From: Peptococcaceae bacterium UBA7185
GTDB taxonomy: Bacteria; Bacillota; Peptococcia; Peptococcales; Peptococcaceae
Length of the DNA: 31,976 nucleotides
NCBI GenBank assembly: GCA_002491065.1
Contig: DKVF01000085.1
Location: 1-31,976 of the forward strand
Direction: 5' to 3'
Under the pieces are notes generated by a model. That model worked only from the letters and a program-made list of their open reading frames with translations, was not told the origin of the DNA and ran no database searches. Below are positions 26,254 through 31,976 of this stretch, in pieces. The translations under genes were made by a program, and so were the position numbers. The number at the start of each line of letters is the position of its first letter. Position 1 is the stretch's first letter.

Positions 26254-26284
26254 TAAAAAGGATGGGGCTGTAAAAAGCAGCCCC
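26254..26284 (-). terminator. terminator after the DUF2971 gene
   Basis: The stem GGGGCTG/CAGCCCC (26264-26270 with 26278-26284) has a 7-nt loop and on the minus strand is followed by ATCCTTTTTAC. It lies 18 nt beyond the gene end. A further inverted repeat, GATTTTTGC/GCAAAAATC, is found at 26212-26237. Confidence 0.65.
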
Positions 26285-26302
26285 TTAAGTGCATTGATTC
26301 AG

Positions 26303-27457
26303 CTATTCTGGTATGTTGCCTGTACATCTTGGACAGTCTTCACATTGAATGGAACATTCCTGCATCTCAAATATATTGGGATTTCTCGTCATTCCAATGT
26401 AAGGAATGTTTTTCTCATGACATATTTCGATAATTTCTTTTCGTGCATCTGGTGACATTCTGTTTCCCAAAAACACTTTGGTAATCGGGAAAAAGGGAAC
26501 ACAGTAGTCTTTCGTTTCCCACTCCCACCCCTTAGGAAATACTAATCTCCATTCATTCTGAAAAGCCCAGTCAATACTTTTGCGCAATACCCCATGGAAA
26601 TAAATATCCCGTAAAGAATCTATTGTTGTCTCCTTATATTCAGACCTTGCCAGTCGCTCTGTTATATTCGGCCGTACCTTACAATAAATCATTGGAAATA
26701 AATTATAAAACAGGTTCTGATACTGTGGATCGTCGGGAAGTACCGTATATTCCACACAAAATCCTTTGTGGCAGTCCGCATAGCCGCCCCACATCAACTG
26801 TGAATATGGGCTTGTAGCAAAACATGTTACCCGAAACATATTTTGCAAACGTTGCGCGTATTCCTCATAATCAGAACCGATTACGCGAGTTACAGCTTTA
26901 CCCAAATCTCCGTCTTTACACAATTCAATTTGTAGATTCTTCAAGAACAGCTCGCTAGATAATTCCTCTATTTTTGAAGCGGGTTTGCGCTTAAAAACGG
27001 AATAAAAATTTCCAGCAGCGTTGAAGGATTCTCTTATTGCCTGCAATAGTGCATTTCCAAGTTCTTCTGTAGTCATTGCTTCACTGACATGCAGTTCGCA
27101 ACGCTCACAATACTCCAACAAACGGAACTTTTCATATTCACTATAATCCAAACTGATATCAGAATCATACACATCATCAAATAAACCTGGGGACTGCATA
27201 AAAACCGTATTATCTCTTAATGCCTGTATGCTGTAATTCACAGTTTTTGAAGACCCAGTATTTTCTTTAGTTAGTCGATTGGGAAAGTATTTGTACAGCT
27301 TCAGCGGCGTATTCATTCTGGCGCGCATACTAAATTCGTTATAGCCCATATTCTCTACTTCATCAAGATCCATAAGAGCTCCATTCACAATACAGCATGA
27401 TTCTGCTATTTGTGAAGCAGCACATTGTAATATTTGAATTAAAGCATTTATATCCAT
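26303..27457 (-). CDS. DUF2971 family protein
   Basis: Encodes 384 residues. The family pattern is visible: LYKYFPN followed by an N-VFMQSPGLFDDVYDS block, then SQLMWGGYADCHKGFCVEY in the middle, and FQNEWRLVFPKG near the C-terminus. DUF2971 proteins have no established biochemical function and often occur in accessory regions. The last 20 residues add a cysteine group, CSIQCEDCPRC, that could bind metal. An upstream GAAGGAG ribosome site fixes the ATG at 27457. It has its own -10 box and terminator, lies 204 nt downstream of the restriction-modification operon on the same strand, and could be part of the same defence island or an unrelated passenger. Confidence 0.8.
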   Translation of the reverse strand: MDINALIQILQCAASQIAESCCIVNGALMDLDEVENMGYNEFSMRARMNTPLKLYKYFPNRLTKENTGSSKTVNYSIQALRDNTVFMQSPGLFDDVYDSDISLDYSEYEKFRLLEYCERCELHVSEAMTTEELGNALLQAIRESFNAAGNFYSVFKRKPASKIEELSSELFLKNLQIELCKDGDLGKAVTRVIGSDYEEYAQRLQNMFRVTCFATSPYSQLMWGGYADCHKGFCVEYTVLPDDPQYQNLFYNLFPMIYCKVRPNITERLARSEYKETTIDSLRDIYFHGVLRKSIDWAFQNEWRLVFPKGWEWETKDYCVPFFPITKVFLGNRMSPDARKEIIEICHEKNIPYIGMTRNPNIFEMQECSIQCEDCPRCTGNIPE

Positions 27458-27495
27458 TTTTTCTCCTTCCGTTCAGTACATCACTCTTGGTTTTT

Positions 27496-27501
27496 ATTAT
27501 A
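27496..27501 (-). promoter_or_regulatory. -10 box ahead of the DUF2971 gene
   Basis: A perfect TATAAT on the minus strand lies 38 nt before the start. No good -35 box is visible at 16-18 bp, so activity may be weak or activator-dependent. Confidence 0.4.
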
Positions 27502-27599
27502 CCATGAAATGAAACAAAATAATTTTATACATCTGCTCCACGAAGGAACTCTTTACTGCATCCCCATCCTGACCTGTAATACATTTCACGCTCTTTTCT

Positions 27600-27660
27600 T
27601 CAGGCTGAAACGACCAGCTTTCTACGGTTGATTGCCTCCTGGCTTAGTCGTTATTCAGTT
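27600..27660 (-). other. structured remnant, possibly the 3' end of a lost mobile-element gene
   Basis: Just after the vsr stop, one minus-strand frame reads SQEAINRRKLVVSA and then stop (TGA at 27600-27602), with an in-frame stop shortly before it, so no intact gene exists. The same bases can fold: CTGAA/TTCAG, CGA/TCG and CCAG/CTGG stack into one interrupted helix around a 20-nt loop. The tail looks coding-like and could be a transposase (tnpB-type) relic. On the plus strand the structure ends in TTTTTAT, so it may alternatively be a terminator. Origin is uncertain. Confidence 0.25.
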
Positions 27661-27661
27661 T

Positions 27662-28114
27662 TTATAATTCAAGATACATTTCTTCAGAAACCAGGAAATC
27701 CATAACTCTTACCAGAAGTTCATTTTCATAGTCAGAAAATTTCATCATCCGTTTGATCGTACATTCCCAGACAACCAGCTGTTTGATTTTTTGAGAATAT
27801 AGTTCCTGCTTTACAGTCAAGTCACGAAACACATTAGTTTCAAATTTTTTCTCCCAGAAATCAATACGACTTTTGGGTGTGTAAGCATATTTACAATTTT
27901 GATGACGATGCCAAAAACATCCATTCACAAAAATTGCAGTATTGTACTTTGCAATAAATATGTCTGGATGTCCGCTGACTTTACCGTAATTTTTTCTATA
28001 TCGCAGACCTTTGGAGAACAGCTTTTTTCTAAAATATACTTCCGGCTTGGTGTCCTTGCTTTTTATTGCAGACATATTTTTGCTTCGCTCTTGAGATGTC
28101 AATCTGTCTGTCAT
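27662..28114 (-). CDS. vsr: Vsr very-short-patch repair endonuclease
   Basis: Encodes 150 residues. Vsr nicks next to T-G mismatches that arise when the 5-methylcytosine made by Dcm-type enzymes deaminates. The beginning SQERSKNMSAIKSKDTKPE, the catalytic Asp51 in GHPDIFI, the zinc/active block FVNGCFWHRHQNC (His69) and LVVWECTIK are all typical. Asn64 stands where E. coli Vsr has a His; many homologues seem to share this. The frame is open further upstream, but the ATG at 28114 overlaps the nuclease stop by one base (TAATG). It is the third gene of the dcm-nuclease-vsr operon and protects the host from mutations caused by the methyltransferase. Confidence 0.94.
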   Translation of the reverse strand: MTDRLTSQERSKNMSAIKSKDTKPEVYFRKKLFSKGLRYRKNYGKVSGHPDIFIAKYNTAIFVNGCFWHRHQNCKYAYTPKSRIDFWEKKFETNVFRDLTVKQELYSQKIKQLVVWECTIKRMMKFSDYENELLVRVMDFLVSEEMYLEL

Positions 28115-29292
28115 TATAAACGCTCCGTTTCTTTTACAAACTGAACAAATTTGCCGACAGTCCAGATACGTTCCTGGCAATCTTTAGGATAAGTCTGTAT
28201 ATATGGTTTAGGCACAACCAATATAACCTGTTCAGCTTCCATCTCATCCATCTGTGCCACCGAAATTCCCTGTTGCAAAGTACAGAGGAATTTGTTTCTA
28301 TCACGCAATCTGTCAGCTTCGTTAATAACCTGACGCCATCTGTCCTTACAGGTAGTTTTTGCCGCTAATGAAATCAATTTGTCTGTCGGAAATGCAGGAT
28401 TGTGATATGCCGCCTGCGATGGGAACAGAAAATCGGGCTTCTTATTTCCCTCTGTTATTGCCTGTGACTGATAGACAATCTGATTTCCATCAAAAATTGC
28501 GGCAAGGTGATGTTCCAGACTTTTTCCTGCTCTGCTTTTTCTTCGGTTAAGTACCTGATTGGCTGTTGCTATAAAATCTTCAACTGATGAAAAACCGCGG
28601 GTAATCATTTCGCCATAACGGGCATATTCCAATGCACGGAACAGTCTGTATTCCGCATCAGTCCAGTCTAACAGTTTTCTGTCTGGATTTGTGCAGATAA
28701 ATTCCTGATGGTTAAATACCGTATCTTGAATACGCCTTGCGGCAGCAGACATCAGTTCGGAACTTGGAAAATCCACATCTAATTCAGAAATGAATTTTTC
28801 GACCTCCATTTTTTCATGAAGCTCCGGCGTAACCAACCGCGTTTCTATCAACCTGTTTGTTTCCGTGGGGCTTATACCAAACGCATCAAGAAACTGGTTA
28901 ATTTCATCTTCCGTATTCAGGACAAACCCCTGATAGTCTTCGAATGAGTTTTGCACAAATACGAACAATGCTCCTGTATATTCAGGTTTCAAAAAAGGGA
29001 AACCTCTACCAAAATTTGTTATACGGTATTCGTTTCGAGTACCTTGACCGTAATAAATAAATCGTGTGTCCGTTTCAAAGTCATTATGCCACTTAACTTT
29101 AACCCATTTTTCTTTGTTCTGTCCCTTTTCGCCGGGTTCATCAAACAAAATAGGGATAGCTGGCTTTGAAATATAAATACCTGCCTGATGTCCTCCCGTC
29201 AAACCTGTATCATTCGCAGATAAGAATTTGCAGAATACTTTTTGCCCATGCAATGCTGCCTGAACAGCTGACATTGAATAGTTTTCCATCAT
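28114..29292 (-). CDS. EcoRII-like type II restriction endonuclease
   Basis: Encodes 392 residues. The N-terminal EcoRII-N effector domain reads LSANDTGLTGGHQAGIYISK (about 24-43). The C-terminal EcoRII-C catalytic domain has the PD-(D/E)xK core: KPDFLF (Pro-Asp at 286-287) and AAKTTCKDRWRQ (about 310-321), closely like EcoRII. EcoRII needs two CCWGG sites and cuts unmethylated DNA. The same specificity is inferred here because a C5-methyltransferase and Vsr flank it. The ATG at 29292 overlaps the dcm stop (ATGA); the next ATG, 3 nt on, has the better distance to GGAGG. Confidence 0.9.
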   Translation of the reverse strand: MMENYSMSAVQAALHGQKVFCKFLSANDTGLTGGHQAGIYISKPAIPILFDEPGEKGQNKEKWVKVKWHNDFETDTRFIYYGQGTRNEYRITNFGRGFPFLKPEYTGALFVFVQNSFEDYQGFVLNTEDEINQFLDAFGISPTETNRLIETRLVTPELHEKMEVEKFISELDVDFPSSELMSAAARRIQDTVFNHQEFICTNPDRKLLDWTDAEYRLFRALEYARYGEMITRGFSSVEDFIATANQVLNRRKSRAGKSLEHHLAAIFDGNQIVYQSQAITEGNKKPDFLFPSQAAYHNPAFPTDKLISLAAKTTCKDRWRQVINEADRLRDRNKFLCTLQQGISVAQMDEMEAEQVILVVPKPYIQTYPKDCQERIWTVGKFVQFVKETERL

Positions 29293-30437
29293 ATCACCTC
29301 CACAATCGTATCAATCAAACCCTGTTTTTCCATTTTTTCTATTTTCTTTACTATCAGCTTTGCTATATCAGCCATCAAGGGTACGACAACTGAATTACCA
29401 AACTGCTTATATGCCTGTGTATCTGAAACAGGTATCTTGAATGTATCAGGAAATCCCTGCAATCTCGCACATTCTCTTGGTGTCAGTCTTCGAGGATTTG
29501 AACCCTCCTGTTCGATGAGAATTTCAGAACCATCTTTGTAATATCTCGCACTCAAAGTCCTTGATACTCCGTCAAGCGGCGCAATACCATATCCGAAACC
29601 ATTGCCTGCTGCTTTATGTTTTGCGGCATAGTTTTGAAGATATATCCATAATTTATCGGATAAAGTGTATTTTGCATCAACTTCCGGCTCAAGAATATCC
29701 TGGATAACTGGCTTGGGATAAACTGGCGTAATATCAAAACTGAATTGAATATCTTTACCAAAATGCTTTCTGTCAAAACCCACTATCAAAATACGCTCAC
29801 GATGTTGAGGTACAAAGTTCTGACCATCAATAACCTGGTAGAATACTTCATAGTCAAGTTCATCAAGTGATTCTAATATTACCTTAAAGGTACGTCCACG
29901 GTCATGACTGCACAGGTTTTTTACGTTTTCAAGCATAAACGCTTTGGGACGTTTTTTTTTCAATATTCGGCATACATCAAAGAAAAGTGTTCCCTGCGTC
30001 TTATCCTCAAAACCAGTTGCTCTGCCCAGACTTTGCTTCTTTGAAACACCTGCAATCGAAAACGGCTGGCAGGGAAATCCAGCTACAAGAACATCGTGAT
30101 CAGGAATACTGCCTGCTTCAACCTGAGTAATATCGCCGTCCGGCTTTTGACCAAAATTTGCAAAATATGTTTGTTGACTGTATTTGTTCCATTCATTAGA
30201 ATAAACGCAATGACCACCTGCTTCTTCAAACGCAAGGCGCATACCACCAATTCCTGCAAATAAATCTATAAATGTAAACGGAGCATCAGAGTTTGCAGAT
30301 GGTGCGTTTTGCTTATTGAGCATTTGCATAACTGCCCCTGAAACACAATCCTGAACAGACTGCCCCGATGTTTCTGTATATACACAAAGAGCCTCATATA
30401 ATGCGTCCTCTAAGCGGATGTGTATTTGTTTTGCCAT
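29289..30437 (-). CDS. DNA (cytosine-5) methyltransferase with N-terminal RHH-like segment
   Basis: Encodes 382 residues. It is a C5-cytosine methyltransferase: motif I FIDLFAGIGGMRL (56-68), catalytic Cys123 in GFPCQPFS, ENVKNL (170-175), PQHRERILIVGF, RRLTPRECARLQGFP and the C-terminal FGNSVVVPL. The first ~42 residues, KQIHIRLEDALYEAL and on to a second helix ending VMQML, look like a ribbon-helix-helix DNA-binding unit rather than part of the catalytic fold. The ATG at 30437 has GGAGG 7 nt upstream; a longer frame exists but crosses the promoter. It is the first gene of the restriction-modification operon, and the N-terminal unit suggests autoregulation. Confidence 0.92.
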   Translation of the reverse strand: MAKQIHIRLEDALYEALCVYTETSGQSVQDCVSGAVMQMLNKQNAPSANSDAPFTFIDLFAGIGGMRLAFEEAGGHCVYSNEWNKYSQQTYFANFGQKPDGDITQVEAGSIPDHDVLVAGFPCQPFSIAGVSKKQSLGRATGFEDKTQGTLFFDVCRILKKKRPKAFMLENVKNLCSHDRGRTFKVILESLDELDYEVFYQVIDGQNFVPQHRERILIVGFDRKHFGKDIQFSFDITPVYPKPVIQDILEPEVDAKYTLSDKLWIYLQNYAAKHKAAGNGFGYGIAPLDGVSRTLSARYYKDGSEILIEQEGSNPRRLTPRECARLQGFPDTFKIPVSDTQAYKQFGNSVVVPLMADIAKLIVKKIEKMEKQGLIDTIVEVI

Positions 30438-30456
30438 TTCTTTACCTCCGGGAAAA

Positions 30457-30534
30457 ATCTTATACCTATACTGACCCATTATATCATGCAGATATAAATT
30501 TTTCAATCATTCCGGGATAATAAAGGTATAAGAT
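30457..30534 (-). promoter_or_regulatory. restriction-modification operon promoter flanked by a perfect 10-bp inverted repeat
   Basis: The minus-strand promoter TTGAAA (30501-30506), 17 bp, TATAAT (30478-30483) is near consensus. Identical half-sites ATCTTATACC (30457-30466) and GGTATAAGAT (30525-30534) lie on either side, 58 bp apart. One lies in the leader and one upstream of the -35 box. A TCCGGGA motif also occurs next to both. They are candidate operators for the RHH-like N-terminus of the methyltransferase. Confidence 0.65.
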
Positions 30535-30732
30535 AATTCCCTGAGTTTCTTTGTTTATAACAGCTGTTTTCGCAGAACGGTTTCAATTGATACTTTATGT
30601 CTTCTTGCGCAACCGCGATCAAAGGACGTAAACCTGAAATTCTCACCACAAATCAACCAACACCCACCACTTTCCCAACCAATAACCATAGGTTACACAA
30701 TCAAAAACCACTGGTTTCCTGAATCGGAACCT

Positions 30733-30804
30733 GATGTAGATGTATATGTTGATGTAAATGTATATGTGAATGTAAATGTTGATGTTGATGTAAATGTATA
30801 TGTG
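30733..30804. repeat. twelve-unit imperfect hexanucleotide repeat (NATGTN)
   Basis: Twelve consecutive 6-nt units all fit NATGTN, mostly GATGTA, AATGTA and TATGTG. On the plus strand this keeps one frame open as alternating Asp/Asn/Tyr-Val. The units alternate purine and pyrimidine over long stretches. Confidence 0.85.
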
Positions 30805-31193
30805 AGTGGTGGTGATGTCTTCTTCTCACCACCACATAACTGCTTAATTCCTCAGTAACAGCGCGCGGATGTAAAAACAGTGGTGCTGGTGATGAGGACG
30901 ACCAAGCCCCACGCTTATAAAAATAAAAATCCGAAAATGCCGCTTTTTCGAATAATGCGGCACAGTGGAAACGCTAACTTCCACAAAGCATGGTACACTG
31001 TAAAGTAGCAAAATTATGCAACTTTTTCAAATCACATTCCCAGCAAGTAGCGAATTTCTGCAATTTTCTTCAAAAAAGCAAAATGTGTATATTCCTACAT
31101 TTTGTTGCGGTAAAACAACATTTAAGACCGTTAAACTTACACTTAACACCGTATAAACAACAGTTTTTCTTAACTTCTGTCGTTTTGACGCGT

Positions 31194-31223
31194 TTGCATT
31201 TTCTTGCCCCAATCTGCTATACT
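31194..31223 (+). promoter_or_regulatory. candidate promoter of the DUF1659-DUF2922 genes
   Basis: TTGCAT (31194-31199) and TATACT (31218-31223), spaced 18 bp, lie about 60 nt ahead of the DUF1659 start on the plus strand. Confidence 0.5.
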
Positions 31224-31284
31224 TGCCACAAGTCGCGGCGAAGAAACCAAAACACACAGTTACAACCCAGAGAGGAGAATGCAC

Positions 31285-31476
31285 ATGCCAGCAAGCACCA
31301 AACTGAAAATCACCTATCAGGTGGACGAGAACAAAACCAGCAGCAAAACCCTGAGCAACATGAATCCCGAAGCCACCAACGCCAACCTGCAGACCACAGC
31401 GGAAAAACTGAACAGCCTGCAGAGCAAGACCGTCAAATCCGTAGAACGAATCGACACCACGGTGATCGGCAACTGA
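31285..31476 (+). CDS. DUF1659 family small protein
   Basis: Encodes 63 residues. The sequence TKLKITYQVDENKTSSKTLS, the later AEKLNSLQSKT and the VERIDTTVI ending follow the DUF1659 pattern, a small Firmicute family of unknown function. The ATG at 31285 has GAGGAG 7 nt upstream; an ATG 6 nt earlier sits too close to that site. DUF1659 genes are usually paired with a DUF2922 gene, which is the case here. A conspicuous structured segment separates the two. Confidence 0.85.
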   Translation: MPASTKLKITYQVDENKTSSKTLSNMNPEATNANLQTTAEKLNSLQSKTVKSVERIDTTVIGN

Positions 31477-31532
31477 ACACAGCAGGCAGAACACAACCAC
31501 ATAAGCATAGAGCAAAGTAACTAAATTCTCCA

Positions 31533-31667
31533 TGTCTGCTTTGCCAGCATTCCGACTTTGGGGCGGATAACGCTGCGGGCTGTGCAGAGCGTGATGGACG
31601 TCAGTCCAGCAAAGCTGCACAGGCAAAGCGATATCCGAAGCCACGGAGGAACAGGCAAAGGCAGACA
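31533..31667. repeat. 135-nt palindromic segment able to fold as a four-way cloverleaf
   Basis: A closing helix TGTCTGC-TTTGCC (31533-31545) pairs with GGCAAA-G-GCAGACA (31654-31667), 13 bp with one bulged G. Inside lie three hairpins: TCCG/CGGA at 31551-31567, a larger one CTGTGCAG/CTGCACAG (31580-31587 with 31615-31622) capped by TGGAC/GTCCA (31595-31608), and another TCCG/CGGA at 31634-31647. It fills most of the 222-nt gap between the DUF1659 and DUF2922 genes. It could be a structured RNA in the shared transcript or a small palindromic repeat element. Confidence 0.55.
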
Positions 31668-31698
31668 AAAAATAAAATCTGATTTGGAGGAATGCATA

Positions 31699-31935
31699 AT
31701 GACAACAACTACCACCACCAAAGTCTTAAACATGGAATTTAAGACCGATGAGGACAGTCGCCGCACGGTCAGCGTCAATGATCCGCTGGAAACGCTGGAC
31801 GCTGAAGGCGTGAGCCTGGCCATGGAAAGCATGGTCGCGGCCAACACCCTTTGCGACAACAAGGGCAATCTGGTCACACTGGCCAATTCGGCCAATCTGA
31901 CCACCACGACAAAAACAGTGGAAAACCTGTTCTGA
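31699..31935 (+). CDS. DUF2922 family small protein
   Basis: Encodes 78 residues. It opens with a Thr-rich stretch, then KVLNMEFKTDEDSRRTVSV, ending VNDPLETLDAEGV, then a short amphipathic helix and a Thr-rich beta ending, matching DUF2922, a Firmicute family of unknown function that accompanies DUF1659. GGAGG 8 nt before the ATG at 31699 sets the start; the frame stays open upstream without a comparable signal. It may share a transcript with the DUF1659 gene. Confidence 0.83.
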   Translation: MTTTTTTKVLNMEFKTDEDSRRTVSVNDPLETLDAEGVSLAMESMVAANTLCDNKGNLVTLANSANLTTTTKTVENLF

Positions 31936-31969
31936 TAAGCCGCCTTGTTGAGCGGTATTTGCGAAAATG

Positions 31970-31976
31970 AAAGGAG
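31970..31976 (+). promoter_or_regulatory. ribosome binding site for a gene beyond the window
   Basis: The window ends with AAAGGAG, 35 nt after the DUF2922 stop, implying another small co-transcribed gene just outside. A YvrJ-type gene is a common neighbour of this pair, but nothing of it is visible. Confidence 0.5.

Larger units (their letters stand above)
30535..31284. other. gene-poor region between the restriction operon and the DUF1659 gene
   Basis: About 750 bases with no complete gene that I can support. It contains the hexamer repeat. It also has a plus-strand frame open from 30532 to a stop at 30856-30858 (108 codons) with no usable start codon or ribosome site, possibly a decayed gene tail. 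Small hairpins occur: TGCCGC/GCGGCA (30938-30962), GTGGAA/TTCCAC (30965-30984) and CAAAATGT/ACATTTTG (31079-31104). The promoter of the DUF1659 gene lies near the right end. Confidence 0.5.

Noticed and set aside
30733..30804. CRISPR-like array
   Set aside because: The units are 6 nt long, contiguous and without spacers, so it is a simple tandem repeat.
31027..31668. 213-codon minus-strand frame covering the DUF1659 gene and the cloverleaf segment
   Set aside because: It overlaps the recognisable DUF1659 gene and its promoter, and has no convincing start or domain.

Overview
The window looks like chromosomal DNA of a Bacillota (Firmicute). The strongest evidence is gene order: ileS-divIVA-ylmH-yggT-proC-sepF-yggS and ftsK-rodZ-rimO-pgsA-pgpA are Firmicute cell-division and housekeeping neighbourhoods, and a DUF1659/DUF2922 pair sits at the right edge. 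No sporulation gene is visible. A Wzm/Wzt-type glycan exporter with a long C-terminal Wzt domain would suit a diderm Firmicute (Negativicutes), but that placement is inference only.

Layout. (1) 1-8.8 kb, all minus strand, is a surface-polysaccharide operon. In transcription order it has two family-2 glycosyltransferases, the dTDP-L-rhamnose pathway (rfbA, rfbD, rfbB, rfbC), an ABC-2 exporter (wzm, wzt), a methyltransferase and a kinase-like gene cut by the window edge. The genes from wzm to the left edge are visibly more AT-rich than the rest. Together they suggest a rhamnose-containing glycan that is made in the cytoplasm, possibly capped by methylation/phosphorylation, and exported through Wzm-Wzt. 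(2) 8.8-10.6 kb holds a regulatory gap, a small DUF1540 protein and an AEC-family permease. (3) 10.6-18.2 kb is the ileS/divIVA/sepF cluster, headed by an HlyD-like membrane protein. (4) 18.3-24.8 kb is pgpA, pgsA, rimO, rodZ-like and ftsK. (5) 24.9-26.1 kb has tRNA-Arg(CCG) with its own promoter and terminator, and a plus-strand PHP phosphatase. (6) 26.3-30.5 kb is an accessory island: a DUF2971 protein, then an EcoRII/Dcm-like restriction-modification operon (dcm, EcoRII-type nuclease, vsr). The methyltransferase carries an N-terminal ribbon-helix-helix-like segment, and its promoter is flanked by a perfect 10-bp inverted repeat. (7) 30.5-32 kb has a gene-poor stretch with a 12-unit hexamer repeat, then small DUF1659 and DUF2922 genes on the plus strand. 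These are separated by a 135-nt segment that can fold as a four-way cloverleaf.

Most likely to repay a second look are the cloverleaf between the two DUF genes, the putative self-regulating RHH-Dcm methyltransferase with its operator, and the separate methyltransferase and kinase genes beside Wzt.
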